Source: DASSNR01 sp036278935
GTDB lineage: Bacteria; Gemmatimonadota; Gemmatimonadetes; Gemmatimonadales; Gemmatimonadaceae
Length of the DNA stretch: 44,873 nucleotides
Assembly: GCA_036278935.1 (NCBI GenBank)
Contig: DASUKA010000156.1
Location: 1 to 44,873 of the forward strand
Reading direction: 5' to 3'
The notes beneath the pieces are model-generated. The model did no database searches, had not been told where the DNA came from, and worked only from the letters and a program-made list of their open reading frames with translations. This document shows, piece by piece, positions 34,960 through 43,375 of this stretch. Positions within the stretch are counted from its first letter, which is position 1, and every line of letters begins with the position of its first letter. Position numbers and translations under genes: made by a program.

Positions 34960-35340
34960 ATGCATACGACGAAACGGAAGCGCGCCCACGTGGCACGCGA
35001 AGATGAGAACGCCATGATCACGGTCGGCCCGAACGACAATATCTTCACTGCGCTGAATCTGCCGGACGCTGACGACTGGCTCGCGAAGGCGGAACTTGCG
35101 CACGCGATGGGGTGGCCCATTCGGGAGCGAGAGCCGACGCCAACATAGGCTGCCAAGCTCCTCGGCGTCGTGCAGTCCGATGTCTCGAACTTTTTACGGG
35201 GCCGCCTCGCCGATTGCTCCCTGGAGCGTGTATATCATTTTCTCACCGCACTCGGCCAGGATGTGTGCATTGTCGTGCAGCCGAAGCCGCGTTCGCGGAA
35301 ACAGGCTACAGTGCGCACGCACGGCCGTGCGGAAGTCGGC
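34960..35340 (+). pseudogene. XRE-family antitoxin interrupted by an amber codon
   Basis: ATG 34960 has GGAGGG upstream and opens a 62-codon frame ending with TAG at 35146-35148. The frame continues after the stop as AAKLLGVVQSDVSNFLRGRL and FLTALGQDVCIVVQPKPRSR, the helix-turn-helix and C-terminus of an XRE antitoxin (higA-like). The stop falls where these proteins have LTQxEAAKLLG, so a single substitution of a Gln or Glu codon explains it. No toxin gene is intact beside it. It may be truncated by mutation or still give a short peptide. Confidence 0.7.
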
Positions 35341-35430
35341 CTGACGGCGGGAGCACTGGCGAAGCCAACGAGGGGGCCACCCCAGAACCGCCAGCCGTGC
35401 CTCAGGTACGCGACGCGATCGGCGAAGGGC

Positions 35431-35649
35431 ACATCGGTCATTCTACACGCATTTATCAAGAAGACGCGGAAGACTCCCACAGTTGACCTCGGTCTCGTGA
35501 AAAAATCGCATGCACGAGGCGACATGATGAACAGCCCGCGTATCGGCAGCTCGTTCGAGAGCTTCCTAGAAGAGGTGCCGGATCTCGCGCGGACGGGAGC
35601 TCGCGCGCTGCCAGCAGGAGGCGACGGCCGAGCTGAGCGACGGACCTGA
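35431..35649 (+). pseudogene. Remnant of a HigB-type toxin tail and antitoxin head
   Basis: In the same open frame as the end of the XRE remnant, TSVILHAFIKKTRKTPTVDL resembles the C-terminal part of HigB/Gp49-like toxins. At ATG 35524 the segment MMNSPRIGSSFESFLEE matches the start of their XRE antitoxins (the IGSSFDDFL type). The sequence then turns to unrelated low-complexity. The N-terminus of the toxin and the HTH of the antitoxin are absent. Confidence 0.5.
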
Positions 35650-35708
35650 TTGGCGCGGCAGCGCGGCCAGCCAGCGTGTGACGTTCGCGCGAACATGGAG
35701 CGTTGACG

Positions 35709-36149
35709 ATGAATCTCACCGTTCGCTTACTCGGCGCTAACGACGAGCCGGTGCTCCGGCGCGTGGCGCCCAGCGTCTTCGACGCCCCAGTGGACCCCCG
35801 CTGGAGCGCCGAGTTCCTGGCGGACCCCCGGCACCACCTCGCCGTTGCGCTCGATGCGGAAGAGGTGGTCGGCATGGCGTCCGCCATCCACTACGTGCAC
35901 CCCGACAAGGCGCCTCAGTTGTGGATCAACGAGGTCGGGGTCGCGCCGACACATCGAGGTCGCGGAATCGGCCGCCGACTCATGGAGTTATTACTCGAGC
36001 ACGCGCGGACGCTCGGGTGTACGGAGGCGTGGGTGCTGACGGACGACCCGGGCAACCGGGCGGCGCATGCACTCTATGCGAGTGTGGGAGGCGAGCCAAC
36101 ACCAGAGGGGAGTGTCGCGATGTATACGTTCCCCCTGCGCGGTGGATGA
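35709..36149 (+). CDS. GNAT N-acetyltransferase, AAC(3)-I-like
   Basis: This 146-residue protein has an acetyl-CoA loop, VAPTHRGRGIGRRLMELLL, and the segments ADPRHHLAVAL, HYVHPDKAPQLWINEVG and TDDPGNRAAHALYASVGGEP. Together these resemble the aminoglycoside 3-N-acetyltransferase type I group of GNATs. Resistance activity cannot be claimed from sequence. The start is ATG 35709, with GGAG ten bases upstream. It is the last intact gene before the tRNA-Phe fragment. Confidence 0.82.
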   Translation: MNLTVRLLGANDEPVLRRVAPSVFDAPVDPRWSAEFLADPRHHLAVALDAEEVVGMASAIHYVHPDKAPQLWINEVGVAPTHRGRGIGRRLMELLLEHARTLGCTEAWVLTDDPGNRAAHALYASVGGEPTPEGSVAMYTFPLRGG

Positions 36150-36260
36150 GGGGAAGCCGGAGAAGAGGCATCGGTTGCCAGGAACCGGCTGCCCAGCCGC
36201 TACCAGCCATACCTGGTGAATGGTGGATGCGGCCCGGCCAACCTTCAGGAGGTGTCCTCA

Positions 36261-36306
36261 GGAACGACGAACCGCCCGGCCTTCAGATCGGGCGGTTCGT
36301 CGTTCC
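36261..36306. terminator. Perfect 18-bp stem with 10-nt loop
   Basis: GGAACGACGAACCGCCCG (36261-36278) and its exact complement (36289-36306) flank GCCTTCAGAT. An extra CCTC/GAGG pairs below with one bulged A. It lies between the GNAT gene and the 3' end of the tRNA-Phe fragment, so it may have been the terminator of either. There is no T-tract. Confidence 0.5.
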
Positions 36307-36337
36307 GAGGGCGATTTCTCCTATGACATCCCACCAG

Positions 36338-36383
36338 TGGCCAGGGACGGAATCGAACCGCCGACACGCGGATTTTCAGTCCG
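36338..36383 (-). other. tRNA-Phe 3' fragment, probable attachment site
   Basis: On the minus strand the segment reads, in order: anticodon stem part CGGA, loop CTGAAAA (anticodon GAA), stem TCCGC, variable loop GTGTC, T-arm GGCGG-TTCGATT-CCGTC, acceptor CCTGGCC and discriminator A. The 5' half (D-arm and 5' acceptor) is absent. Pairing already fails at position 27. A bare 3' half of this kind is the typical att site left by an element that integrated into a tRNA gene. By orientation the element lies to the right. Confidence 0.75.
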
Positions 36384-36664
36384 ATCTTGGCGTGTTGCGG
36401 AGAGCGATTTCCCTCTAGTGGTTGATAGTGCTCGATAGCACTTGTTGCTAAGAGTATCCTCAGTTTGGTCCTCAGGCGATCGAACAGAGGGCCAGACCCT
36501 CAAGCCCGACGGCCCGCCTCCGGTGCATCCGCGCCGTGCACTTTTCCCCCTGCCAGCGAGTTGCTGGGGGTGGGCGGTGCCCTTCCTCCGTCTATCACGC
36601 TCATACCGGTCCCCGGCTTGCGGGCGGTCACGCGCCACCGGCACCCTCCGGGTACCGGTCGGGG
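36384..36664. other. Spacer without recognisable gene
   Basis: It has no frame with protein-like composition on either strand and no repeat beyond short runs. It follows the att-like fragment. Confidence 0.4.
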
Positions 36665-37165
36665 ATGTACTATGATCGGCACCACCACGCACCCCCTTCA
36701 CCCGTGTCGACCACATCACCTCGCCGCATGGCGGCCAGCTATGCTCGGAGCGCGGACGGCGGGATGGACGCCATCTCCGCCCAGCATGCGCAGAACGCCC
36801 GTTGCGCCCCATACAACGGGCATTGGATCCCGGATGACGCGGACCACCGGTTCAGCGACCCGAACACGAGTGGACACCGTACGAATCCCGAGTCCTGGCC
36901 TGGTCTTGCCCGACTTCTTGCCACGCTCCGCGCTCATCAGGACGAGCGAATCACTCTGTACGTGCGCGACCGCTCGCGGTTCTCGCGGCACTGGGACCCA
37001 CGCATCGTCGCGCGCCTGGAGGAAACGCTTCGGCATCGCGGCATCGATGTCGTCTATCTATCTGGGCGGCATACGATCGTCCCCGGGCTGCTCGAGAGGT
37101 GGTCAATGCGACCTGGTGCGAGACACCGACGACGTCGTGCACTGCAGCAAAACGACTGCCGATAG
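36665..37165 (+). pseudogene. Serine recombinase remnant, resolvase domain only
   Basis: From ATG 36665 (or 36728) the product reads AASYARSADGGMDAISAQ, HRFSDPNTSGHR, YVRDRSRFSRHWDPRIVAR and RGIDVVYLSG. It matches the catalytic domain of the recombinase at 37546 segment by segment. The catalytic YxRxS motif is altered (YARSA against YERQS), so the nucleophile is displaced. After YLSG the similarity stops. The recombinase and zinc-ribbon domains are missing. Confidence 0.65.
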
Positions 37166-37254
37166 GGGATCGACAATTCCGTACACAGCGCAGCCGGACC
37201 GGTGCCCCCCTCACGTCTATCTGAATAACGACGGCGAGAGCAGGAGGCAGCCGG

Positions 37255-37512
37255 ATGCCAGCCAGCGAGCACGGCACGATATCGCGACCCAAGCGGCGAG
37301 CGACGCTCGCCGTGCACGTCTCCACGTCGCCACGACCGCTCGACGTGTCGCTGGTGGTCCAGCTGCTCGTGGCTGGCACATTCGAGATGGTTCCTGGTGA
37401 CCCAGATACCGCGGCTGATGGGGGGCCCTTGCCACCGGCTCGGCACCCGATCCACTCGTGGTCAAAGGCGGCTCCTGTCCCCCGAGGACGATGGGCCACC
37501 ATCCGCTCCTGA
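37255..37512 (+). CDS. Small hypothetical protein
   Basis: This 85-residue frame opens at ATG 37255 with a strong AGGAGG seven bases upstream. It reads RPKRRATLAVHVSTSPRPLD and LVVQLLVAGTFEMVPGDPDT. I do not recognise a family. It sits 33 bp before the large recombinase gene on the same strand. A role beside the recombinase is conceivable but without evidence. It could also be a chance frame in decayed DNA. Confidence 0.4.
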   Translation: MPASEHGTISRPKRRATLAVHVSTSPRPLDVSLVVQLLVAGTFEMVPGDPDTAADGGPLPPARHPIHSWSKAAPVPRGRWATIRS

Positions 37513-37545
37513 GCTCTTGATCACGCAGCTATTCCCTGCCCCCAG

Positions 37546-39314
37546 ATGAGCCACGCCACATCCAAACCCGCCGCACCACCACCTTCCGACGCTGAGCCTA
37601 AGTCGCCAGCCGTTGAGTTGGCCGCGAGTTACGAACGCCAGAGCTACAAGCACGACGAAGGCATTAACGCACAGTACGAGGTCAACGCGCGAGCCGCCGA
37701 GCGCGATGGCCGACGCATCCCCAACAACACGCGATATCGCTTCAGTGACAACGCCACGAGTGGCGCAGCGGTGCGGCGCAAGGGCTTCGACCGCCTGCGC
37801 GCGCTTGTGGAGAGCGACCAGGCTCCATTCAAGTACGTATACGTCAAGGATCAGACGCGGCTCGGTCGGTTTGATGACCCGCGCTATCACTTCTATCTGG
37901 CAGTGCTCTTCGAGCAGCACGGCGTGAAGATCCTGTATGCGAGTGAGGACGATCGCGTCGACTACAAGAGTGCCGAGCTCCATCAGATCGTCCCGCATCT
38001 CTTGCGAAAGACGTTTGATGTAATGCAGGCGACCGGCGAGCGGCGCACCACGAAGCGGCGGACGGGTTATGGACTCCGACGATTCGCGGCAAATGGCTTC
38101 TATCCAGGTACCCGCGCACCGTACGGTACACGCCGGTGGCTCGTCGGTGTTGAGACGCACGTGCCGATACAGGAGGTGCCGCAGCGTGGAACCATCCGTG
38201 CGACAGACTGCGCATATGTACTGCGCTGGGCAACGGACCATTCAGTGCAGGTTGTCCGCGAGATCTACGCGCGCATCCTCAAGGGGCAGGCCCTCCGCGT
38301 CATTGCGGAAACGCTCAACCAGCGCGGCGTGCTATCGCCCGGCGCGGAACGCGGCATTCGTGTGAAGGACCCGGACACCGGCGAAGAGCGCGCTCCGACA
38401 TGGTCACACGGCGAGATCCAGACGATCGCACGGAACCCGATCTATTGCGGGGATCTCATTTGGGGACGCACGCGATCCAGGGGGTATGGAGAACCACTCC
38501 CGGCCGAGCAGGCCGACCTCGAGCGCGGCTAGGAGCCTATCATCACCAATTTCCTGGAGAGGCCGATCATCCGCCGGGTACGCTGGCTTGCGGTACAGCA
38601 GATCCTCGCTGGCAATCGGCTCACGCGCGACCGGCTCGTGCATCGAATCCGGAGTATCTGCTGACCGGACTCCTTATCTGCCCCGCCTGCAGTGGGCGGT
38701 TGCACGGACATACTAACCCTTACAGTGGCGTTCGCTATTATCGGCACGACCTCAAGTCACTGGATCGCACGGCACGCTCACGCCTTTCCACCTGCGCGCA
38801 CCGCGGACGGTACATCCGCGCCGAGTTGCTTGAACGCCCCGTCCTGGATCTGGTGCGCTACGTGTTGACAGATGGCCGTCTCGCGGAACTGGCTCGAGCA
38901 GAGCTCACGCAGCTCCTCGGCGACAACCGCGCGGCGGGACGTGCAGAAGTGGCCGCATCCACACTCGAGCAGATCGCGCAGCTCGAAGCCGGGAGCGCGA
39001 AGGCCGCCCGGAATGCCTCGATGGCACAGAATGCGACGGAAGAGGAGAGCTACAAGAGCGTCGCACGAGAGCTGTCCGAGGAGGCCCAGCACCTCAAGGC
39101 TAGTGTGAACGAGCTGGATGCGGAAATCGCCCGCGCCAAGTCGGTCGAAGAGCGCCTCGCGACACACGGGGCGACGGCACCAACGCCGCTCGACGTCTTC
39201 GACCAGGAGGCGCCCGTGGGGAAGAAGGAGGTCATTGCGAGCCTCATCGAGCGCGTCGTGGTCGATTGTGAGGCGGCGACCGCTGAGGTGGTGATCCGGG
39301 CGATTGCGGCGTGA
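37546..39314 (+). pseudogene. Large serine recombinase, broken by a stop and a frameshift
   Basis: The N-terminal resolvase domain is present (SYERQSYKHDEGINAQYE with the catalytic Ser; YVKDQTRLGRFDDPR). The recombinase domain follows (GFYPGTRAPYGTRRW; TWSHGEIQTIARNPIYCGDL). TAG at 38530-38532 then ends the frame, although the next codons (EPIITNFLERPIIR) continue the family. Near 38640 the frame shifts to YLLTGLLICPACSGRLHGH, the zinc ribbon, and then a long coiled coil and C-terminus to 39314. Two lesions make it inactive as a full-length protein. The 328-residue N-terminal part could still be made. Confidence 0.8.
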
Positions 39315-39451
39315 AGCCCCAGCAGGGAGGGAGCAGCGAGCATGGCATTGGGACCGGATCCTGACCGCGGTGACGCTGATGATAGCGCACATATCGGCCG
39401 CGCGCGGCGCGTACAGGCGTATCTGACATCCGAGAGGGCTATCGAAGCCTG

Positions 39452-39751
39452 GTGCATCGCCACTGGCTCGGGATCGTGCTATCGCGTGCTGCTGACGAGC
39501 ATGATGCGTGGTGGCTCGGCGGCGACAACGTACCGAATCCGAATTCGCGCAGGCTGTTCAGCGGGCGGTACTGGCGCATTCGGCGGCCGATCCCCTGGCC
39601 ACAAGTCATCGGTACGTCGCTCTGGATGAAAGCGCCGGCTGACCTTGAGCCCGGCGGCGAGGTGCGCATCCCGGACGCGGGGGAATTCACATCGGCCGTG
39701 CGGCACGTGGAGGCGATGCTCTGGGCCGATTCGCCGACCATAGCTTCGTAG
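39452..39751 (+). CDS. Hypothetical protein, possibly frameshifted at its 5' end
   Basis: The frame from GTG 39452 (100 residues) has protein-like codon use and reads DEHDAWWLGGDNVPN, SGRYWRIRRPIPWPQVIGTS and GEFTSAVRHVEAMLWADSP. A different frame starts at ATG 39342 after GGGAGGGAG and gives about 45 plausible residues. One indel near 39440-39500 could have split a single gene. The family is unknown. Confidence 0.4.
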   Translation: MHRHWLGIVLSRAADEHDAWWLGGDNVPNPNSRRLFSGRYWRIRRPIPWPQVIGTSLWMKAPADLEPGGEVRIPDAGEFTSAVRHVEAMLWADSPTIAS

Positions 39752-40133
39752 TCAAGACCGTGATCGAGCCGATGTATGTCGCTCTCGACGCACCGTACTT
39801 CAAATGCGCGGGCTGGAATCGAACCAGTGAATAACGGTGTTGCGGACCTGTGAGTGGCGGGAAGATGGCTGGTTACCCCGCCCTATAACCCGATATTCCG
39901 GAGCGGTGACGAGAACATCGAGCGGGATCGGCCGTCACTACGTGGCATTCGCATTTGTCATTCGCGAAACCTCAATCGCCGCTGTCCCAGCTGTCTCGCC
40001 AAACCGGGCGCAGAGCGCTCTTCTAGTGCGTGAAAAGCGAACGTCGAACCGCACCAGCGAGGGGTTTTGCCTCATGGAGTCGGTTCGACGTTCGCCCGCG
40101 ATGTCTGCGTCGTGCAGACGGCACTCGTCGGCT
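39752..40133. other. Region without convincing gene
   Basis: A plus-strand frame across 39837-40370 has poor composition and overlaps the small coupled gene, so I do not call it. At 39811-39829 the minus strand holds CTGGTTCGATTCCAG, like a tRNA T-arm, but no tRNA can be folded around it. Confidence 0.4.
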
Positions 40134-40304
40134 TTAGCGCCCGTTCGCCGGGGCGTGTGTAAGCCCGGCAGCGTTCTCAGACTCGCGGTCCCCACCCGCG
40201 GAGTACAGCAATGCTCGGAACTCTTCGCGGATCGCATCTGGCGAGTAGACGCCGGTGTCCTGAAGTTCCCAGCGGCCGCTCGGCTCGATGGTCTGCTGTG
40301 TCAT
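40134..40304 (-). CDS. Small protein translationally coupled to the TIR/NDT-like gene
   Basis: This 56-residue frame begins at ATG 40304, whose ATGA overlaps the TGA stop of the 559-residue gene. It reads MTQQTIEPSGRWELQDTGVY and SPDAIREEFRALLYS, then a polar tail. No domain is recognised. The 4-bp overlap and shared strand suggest one transcript and perhaps a fixed ratio of the two products. It could be an inhibitor, a regulator or chance. Confidence 0.5.
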   Translation of the reverse strand: MTQQTIEPSGRWELQDTGVYSPDAIREEFRALLYSAGGDRESENAAGLTHAPANGR

Positions 40305-41980
40305 GGGAGCGCACGCCCTGTTGGTGAACTTGTCCATTCTCCGTCCCTGATCGTTAGAGGTTTGCGGTAGAAGTTCCAAAAGCAATTCGTCAGCTTGCGG
40401 TTCCGTGTCACCACCCGGTAGATACACCCCGAGATCCGTTCTTTCAGAACCCAGGAATCCAGCTTCTTGTCATCAACGACGTCAAACTCCATCCGGTTCG
40501 TGATAACACGGTGGATGAGCTGCGCGCAGTCCCCGATATCCCTAACAACTAGTACGCCATTGGCCACACCGGTGTCCAGGTTCACCTGGATCCCCAGGGG
40601 ATGGCTGTCTCGCAGGGTTCGTGCTCGGCTGTCCGCGATCCGCTTCTCGGCGTCCGCGATGAAGCCGCAGACATCCAGTAACACCTTCATGTGCTGCTCC
40701 CGAAACTCCGCAGCGGTCGCCTCGTCCGGAAGAGCCCGCCACGGTACCTCCTGATCGTAGGCGTCAGCGACATCGAGGAATGTCGTAAGCACCGAGTCCC
40801 GGAGGGCGGCCCGGCTCAGTTCGTCTGCGTACAGGACGAACTGCAGGCGATCACGCAAATCGCTCGGTCGCTGCTTCACAAGCTCCGTGGCTCGGGCCGC
40901 CACGTCGACGGTCGGTGCGTAGGCAATCACCGGCTTCCCCTGAGCAAGCGTCGCGGCAAGCTCCGAGTCCTTGCCCAGTGTGTCGGTGTCCTGAACAGAG
41001 TACACGGTGCACGCGGCACGCTTGAGCATCAGGGCCTCGACCAGCCCCTTGTCTATCCGATTTGTGTCGTAGCTCTGGGTCGGGTCGAAGAAGCGGAGTG
41101 ACATGTCGGCGAGTGGCTGCGCTGCCATAAGCCGGCTGACAAAGTCGTGCAGGTCCTCGTACTCCCACCGTTTCCGCATGGACGTCGCGAAGTAGATGTC
41201 CATGTAGTCCCAGGAGAGATATGCGTTCGTGTTCCGCTGCGCCGTATGCTGCACCTGTCGCATCTCGGCGTCCCTAGCCATGAGCTGCGCCCGGCCGGCG
41301 GCCACCGCCGCGGATACGTCCGGCGCGCCGATGCCACTCGCCGCCTGCCGCCGGAGGGTGTCTACGATCCGCAGCAGCTCACGCCGCTGCCCTTCGTCGA
41401 TGCTCTCAGCGGTCGAGACCATGACGTTCAGGGCATCTCCGCTGCGGTCATCGTTCCGGGCATGCTCCTCAAGCCAGTTCGCGCGTTCCAAGTCGGCCGA
41501 GATCTCACGGGTCGACAGATAGCCGACGAGGTAGGTCTGGTGGCGAGGAATCGGCTCGACCTTGAGCATCGTCGCTGAGCGACTTGCGAACTCCTTGTCG
41601 ACGACATCCGGGTCGCGGCAGAAGTCACCGAACTTGGCCTTGAGCGTCGCCTCGTCACGTACTCGAGACAGGGTCCGGAAGGCGTAGATAAAGTTCCCGA
41701 AGCTCAGCAGGGCGAAGAGCTGAAACCTCTCAACGCCGGCGGCCAGGGCAATCACGCTGCACGTCTCAGCGTCGCTGTTACAGAAAAAGAAGCGGAAGAA
41801 AGCAGACTCGACCCGGTCCTTGTTCGCGAGCAGGAGTAGCTCATTGAGCTGTGGCGCATCGATCAGACGGCTATCGTCTTGCAGCGCGTCCGCGAGGAAC
41901 TGCCGGTCGGCGTCCTGAAGATCCTTGACCGCGGTCCCGGTCAGTCGCTCCAGTAGTCCCTCGAATTGCGTCACGTCCAT
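40301..41980 (-). CDS. Large protein with TIR/nucleoside-deoxyribosyltransferase-like segment
   Basis: This is a 559-residue soluble protein that I cannot place in a named family. Residues 1-250 are mostly helical (ESAFFRFFFCNSDAETCSV, ALLSFGNFIYAFRTLSRVRD). Residues about 258-355 look like a Rossmann-type domain of the TIR/NDT group: strand DYMDIYFATSMRKRWEYEDL, strand SLRFFDPTQSYDTNRI, helix RIDKGLVEALMLKR, and DTLGKDSELAATLAQGKPVI, in which E340 sits where NAD- or nucleoside-cleaving enzymes have the catalytic Glu. The last 100 residues end ISGCIYRVVTRNRKLTNCFW and so on, a separate domain. Defence effectors often have such a domain. That role is inferred from fold and island context only. 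Confidence 0.6.
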   Translation of the reverse strand: MDVTQFEGLLERLTGTAVKDLQDADRQFLADALQDDSRLIDAPQLNELLLLANKDRVESAFFRFFFCNSDAETCSVIALAAGVERFQLFALLSFGNFIYAFRTLSRVRDEATLKAKFGDFCRDPDVVDKEFASRSATMLKVEPIPRHQTYLVGYLSTREISADLERANWLEEHARNDDRSGDALNVMVSTAESIDEGQRRELLRIVDTLRRQAASGIGAPDVSAAVAAGRAQLMARDAEMRQVQHTAQRNTNAYLSWDYMDIYFATSMRKRWEYEDLHDFVSRLMAAQPLADMSLRFFDPTQSYDTNRIDKGLVEALMLKRAACTVYSVQDTDTLGKDSELAATLAQGKPVIAYAPTVDVAARATELVKQRPSDLRDRLQFVLYADELSRAALRDSVLTTFLDVADAYDQEVPWRALPDEATAAEFREQHMKVLLDVCGFIADAEKRIADSRARTLRDSHPLGIQVNLDTGVANGVLVVRDIGDCAQLIHRVITNRMEFDVVDDKKLDSWVLKERISGCIYRVVTRNRKLTNCFWNFYRKPLTIRDGEWTSSPTGRALP

Positions 41981-42131
41981 GCCAGCAACTCTGCTCCTCT
42001 ACGTGTGTCGATCCGGAAGTTGATCTTGAATCTGGCGAACACTCCGCCAACAGCATGACGTCATGGGGAGGAGCCCACACGCTCACGGTCGTGCGGAATC
42101 TGGTGAAAATACGCCTGGTCATCGTAAGCGC

Positions 42132-42159
42132 TAGTGGACTGTAGCAGAAATTGTTGAAC
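42132..42159 (+). repeat. IS630-family left inverted repeat
   Basis: The 28 bp from TAGTGGACTGTAGCAGAA onward match the right end at 25 of 28 positions. The first two bases are the TA target. Confidence 0.85.
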
Positions 42160-42222
42160 AAATGCCATTGGGGGCCTCGGGCATGCAGCATGTCTTCGGA
42201 GTAACGCGGTGGAGGCAGTGCG

Positions 42223-43375
42223 ATGTCAGGTCGGCTCCCCATGGAGCATCGGTTGCGTCGTGCGGACCGGCGCTATCTCGAGGAGGTAGTCCGCGACGGG
42301 CAGCTGATTCAGCGAGTGGCCAATCGAGCACGAGCGCTCTTGGCCCTCGATCACGGCGAGGCGCCCGCTGTGGTGGGCTACTGGACTGGTCTGGGCCGCA
42401 GCGCTCTCTGGTACTTATGGCGCCGTTACGAAGCACGCGGTGTCGATGCGATCGTGGACGCCGAGCGCTCTGGCGCGCCGCCCACGCTTTCCCCCCCTCC
42501 AGCGAGCGCAGATCGAGCGGATCGCGTGCACCCACCCGGCAGCCTATGGGCGGCACCTCACACGCTGGGATTGCCGGAGCCTCTCGGAGGTCGCTGTCGA
42601 GGAGGCTGTCGTCGGCTCGATTCATTACACCACGGTCGCGCGCGTGCTCAGCGCCGCCAGCCTCCAGCCGCACCGGAGTCGCTACTGGAAGACTGCCACC
42701 ATTGATGATTCCTTTACGCGACAGGCAGCCCGGGTCCTCTGGTGCTACGAGAGGGTGGAGTGGCTCGAGAGGCGAGGGGAGCTGGTCGTCTGTCTCGACG
42801 AGAAGCCCAACCTGCAGGCCCTCGAGCGGCTGCATCCCGCCCAGTTGCCTGGCCCGGGACGGATCACGCGGCATGAGTTCGAGTACACGCGGCACGGTAC
42901 GGTCACCTTTCTGGCGGCACTCCACGTCTTCGACGGCGCAATGTGGGGCACGTCGCTGGATGCCAACGACGGAGCGCATTTCCTCGGAGCACTCCGGCAC
43001 TGTCTCGCTCGGCGAGCCTATCGAGCGGCGAAACGGATTCACCTCATCCTCGACAACGGGCCATCGCACATCGCCCAGGCGACGCGTACGGCACTCGCCA
43101 CCCTCCCGCGCGTGCGAGCGATCTACACGCCGCCCCATGCAAGCTGGCTCGATCAGGCGGAGTTGCTGCTGCGAGCATTCTCCGATCGCTACCTGGTTCA
43201 CCTTGATGTCCCTCCCCGGCCCGCACTCATCGATCACCTCGACGGTAGCTGGCGGGAGTACAACCGGCACTATGCGTATCCATTCACCTGGTCATGGACC
43301 CGGCGCGACATGCGAACATGGGCGCACATGAAGGACCTCGTGATTCGTTCAAAAACTTCTGCTACGGTCCACTAG
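42223..43375 (+). CDS. IS630-family transposase, two frames
   Basis: The N-terminal part, from ATG 42223 with GGAGG upstream, holds the helix-turn-helix (LEEVVRDGQLIQRVANRARA; GLGRSALWYLWRRYEARGVD). At a run of seven C (about 42492) the reading must shift by +1 to reach LQRAQIERIACTHPAAYGRH and the DDE domain: LVVCLDEKPNLQ, IHLILDNGPSHIAQ and SWLDQAELLLR. Total coding length is about 383 residues, normal for the family. The stop TAG consists of the TA target plus the next flanking base. Either the shift is programmed (ribosomal or by slippage on the C-run) or the copy is dead. Confidence 0.82.
43347..43374 (-). repeat. IS630-family right inverted repeat
   Basis: On the minus strand it reads TAGTGGACCGTAGCAGAAG and so on, against the left end. 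It overlaps the last codons of the transposase. Confidence 0.85.

Larger units (their letters stand above)
42132..43374 (+). mobile_element. IS630-family insertion sequence, about 1.24 kb
   Basis: It is bounded by 28-bp inverted repeats (three mismatches) with TA at each outer edge, the target duplication expected for IS630/Tc1-mariner elements. Inside is one transposase gene in two frames. On the right the element abuts the stop codon of the minus-strand gene at 43372-43779. On the left it lies 151 bp upstream of the 559-residue gene. Confidence 0.9.

Noticed and set aside
34960..38532. Amber codons inside two conserved genes (35146 and 38530) as a sign of TAG recoding
   Set aside because: Intact chromosomal genes such as the phospholipase D gene (ends 3867) and mak (ends 15915) use TAG as a normal stop. 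The recombinase also has a frameshift, so simple decay is the better explanation.
39804..39880. A second tRNA or tRNA fragment around a T-arm-like sequence (39811-39829)
   Set aside because: Acceptor and anticodon arms cannot be paired and the T-stem has only four pairs. It is too short to support.
39837..40370. Plus-strand 177-codon frame
   Set aside because: It has poor composition and overlaps both genes of the coupled minus-strand operon. No ribosome binding site is present.
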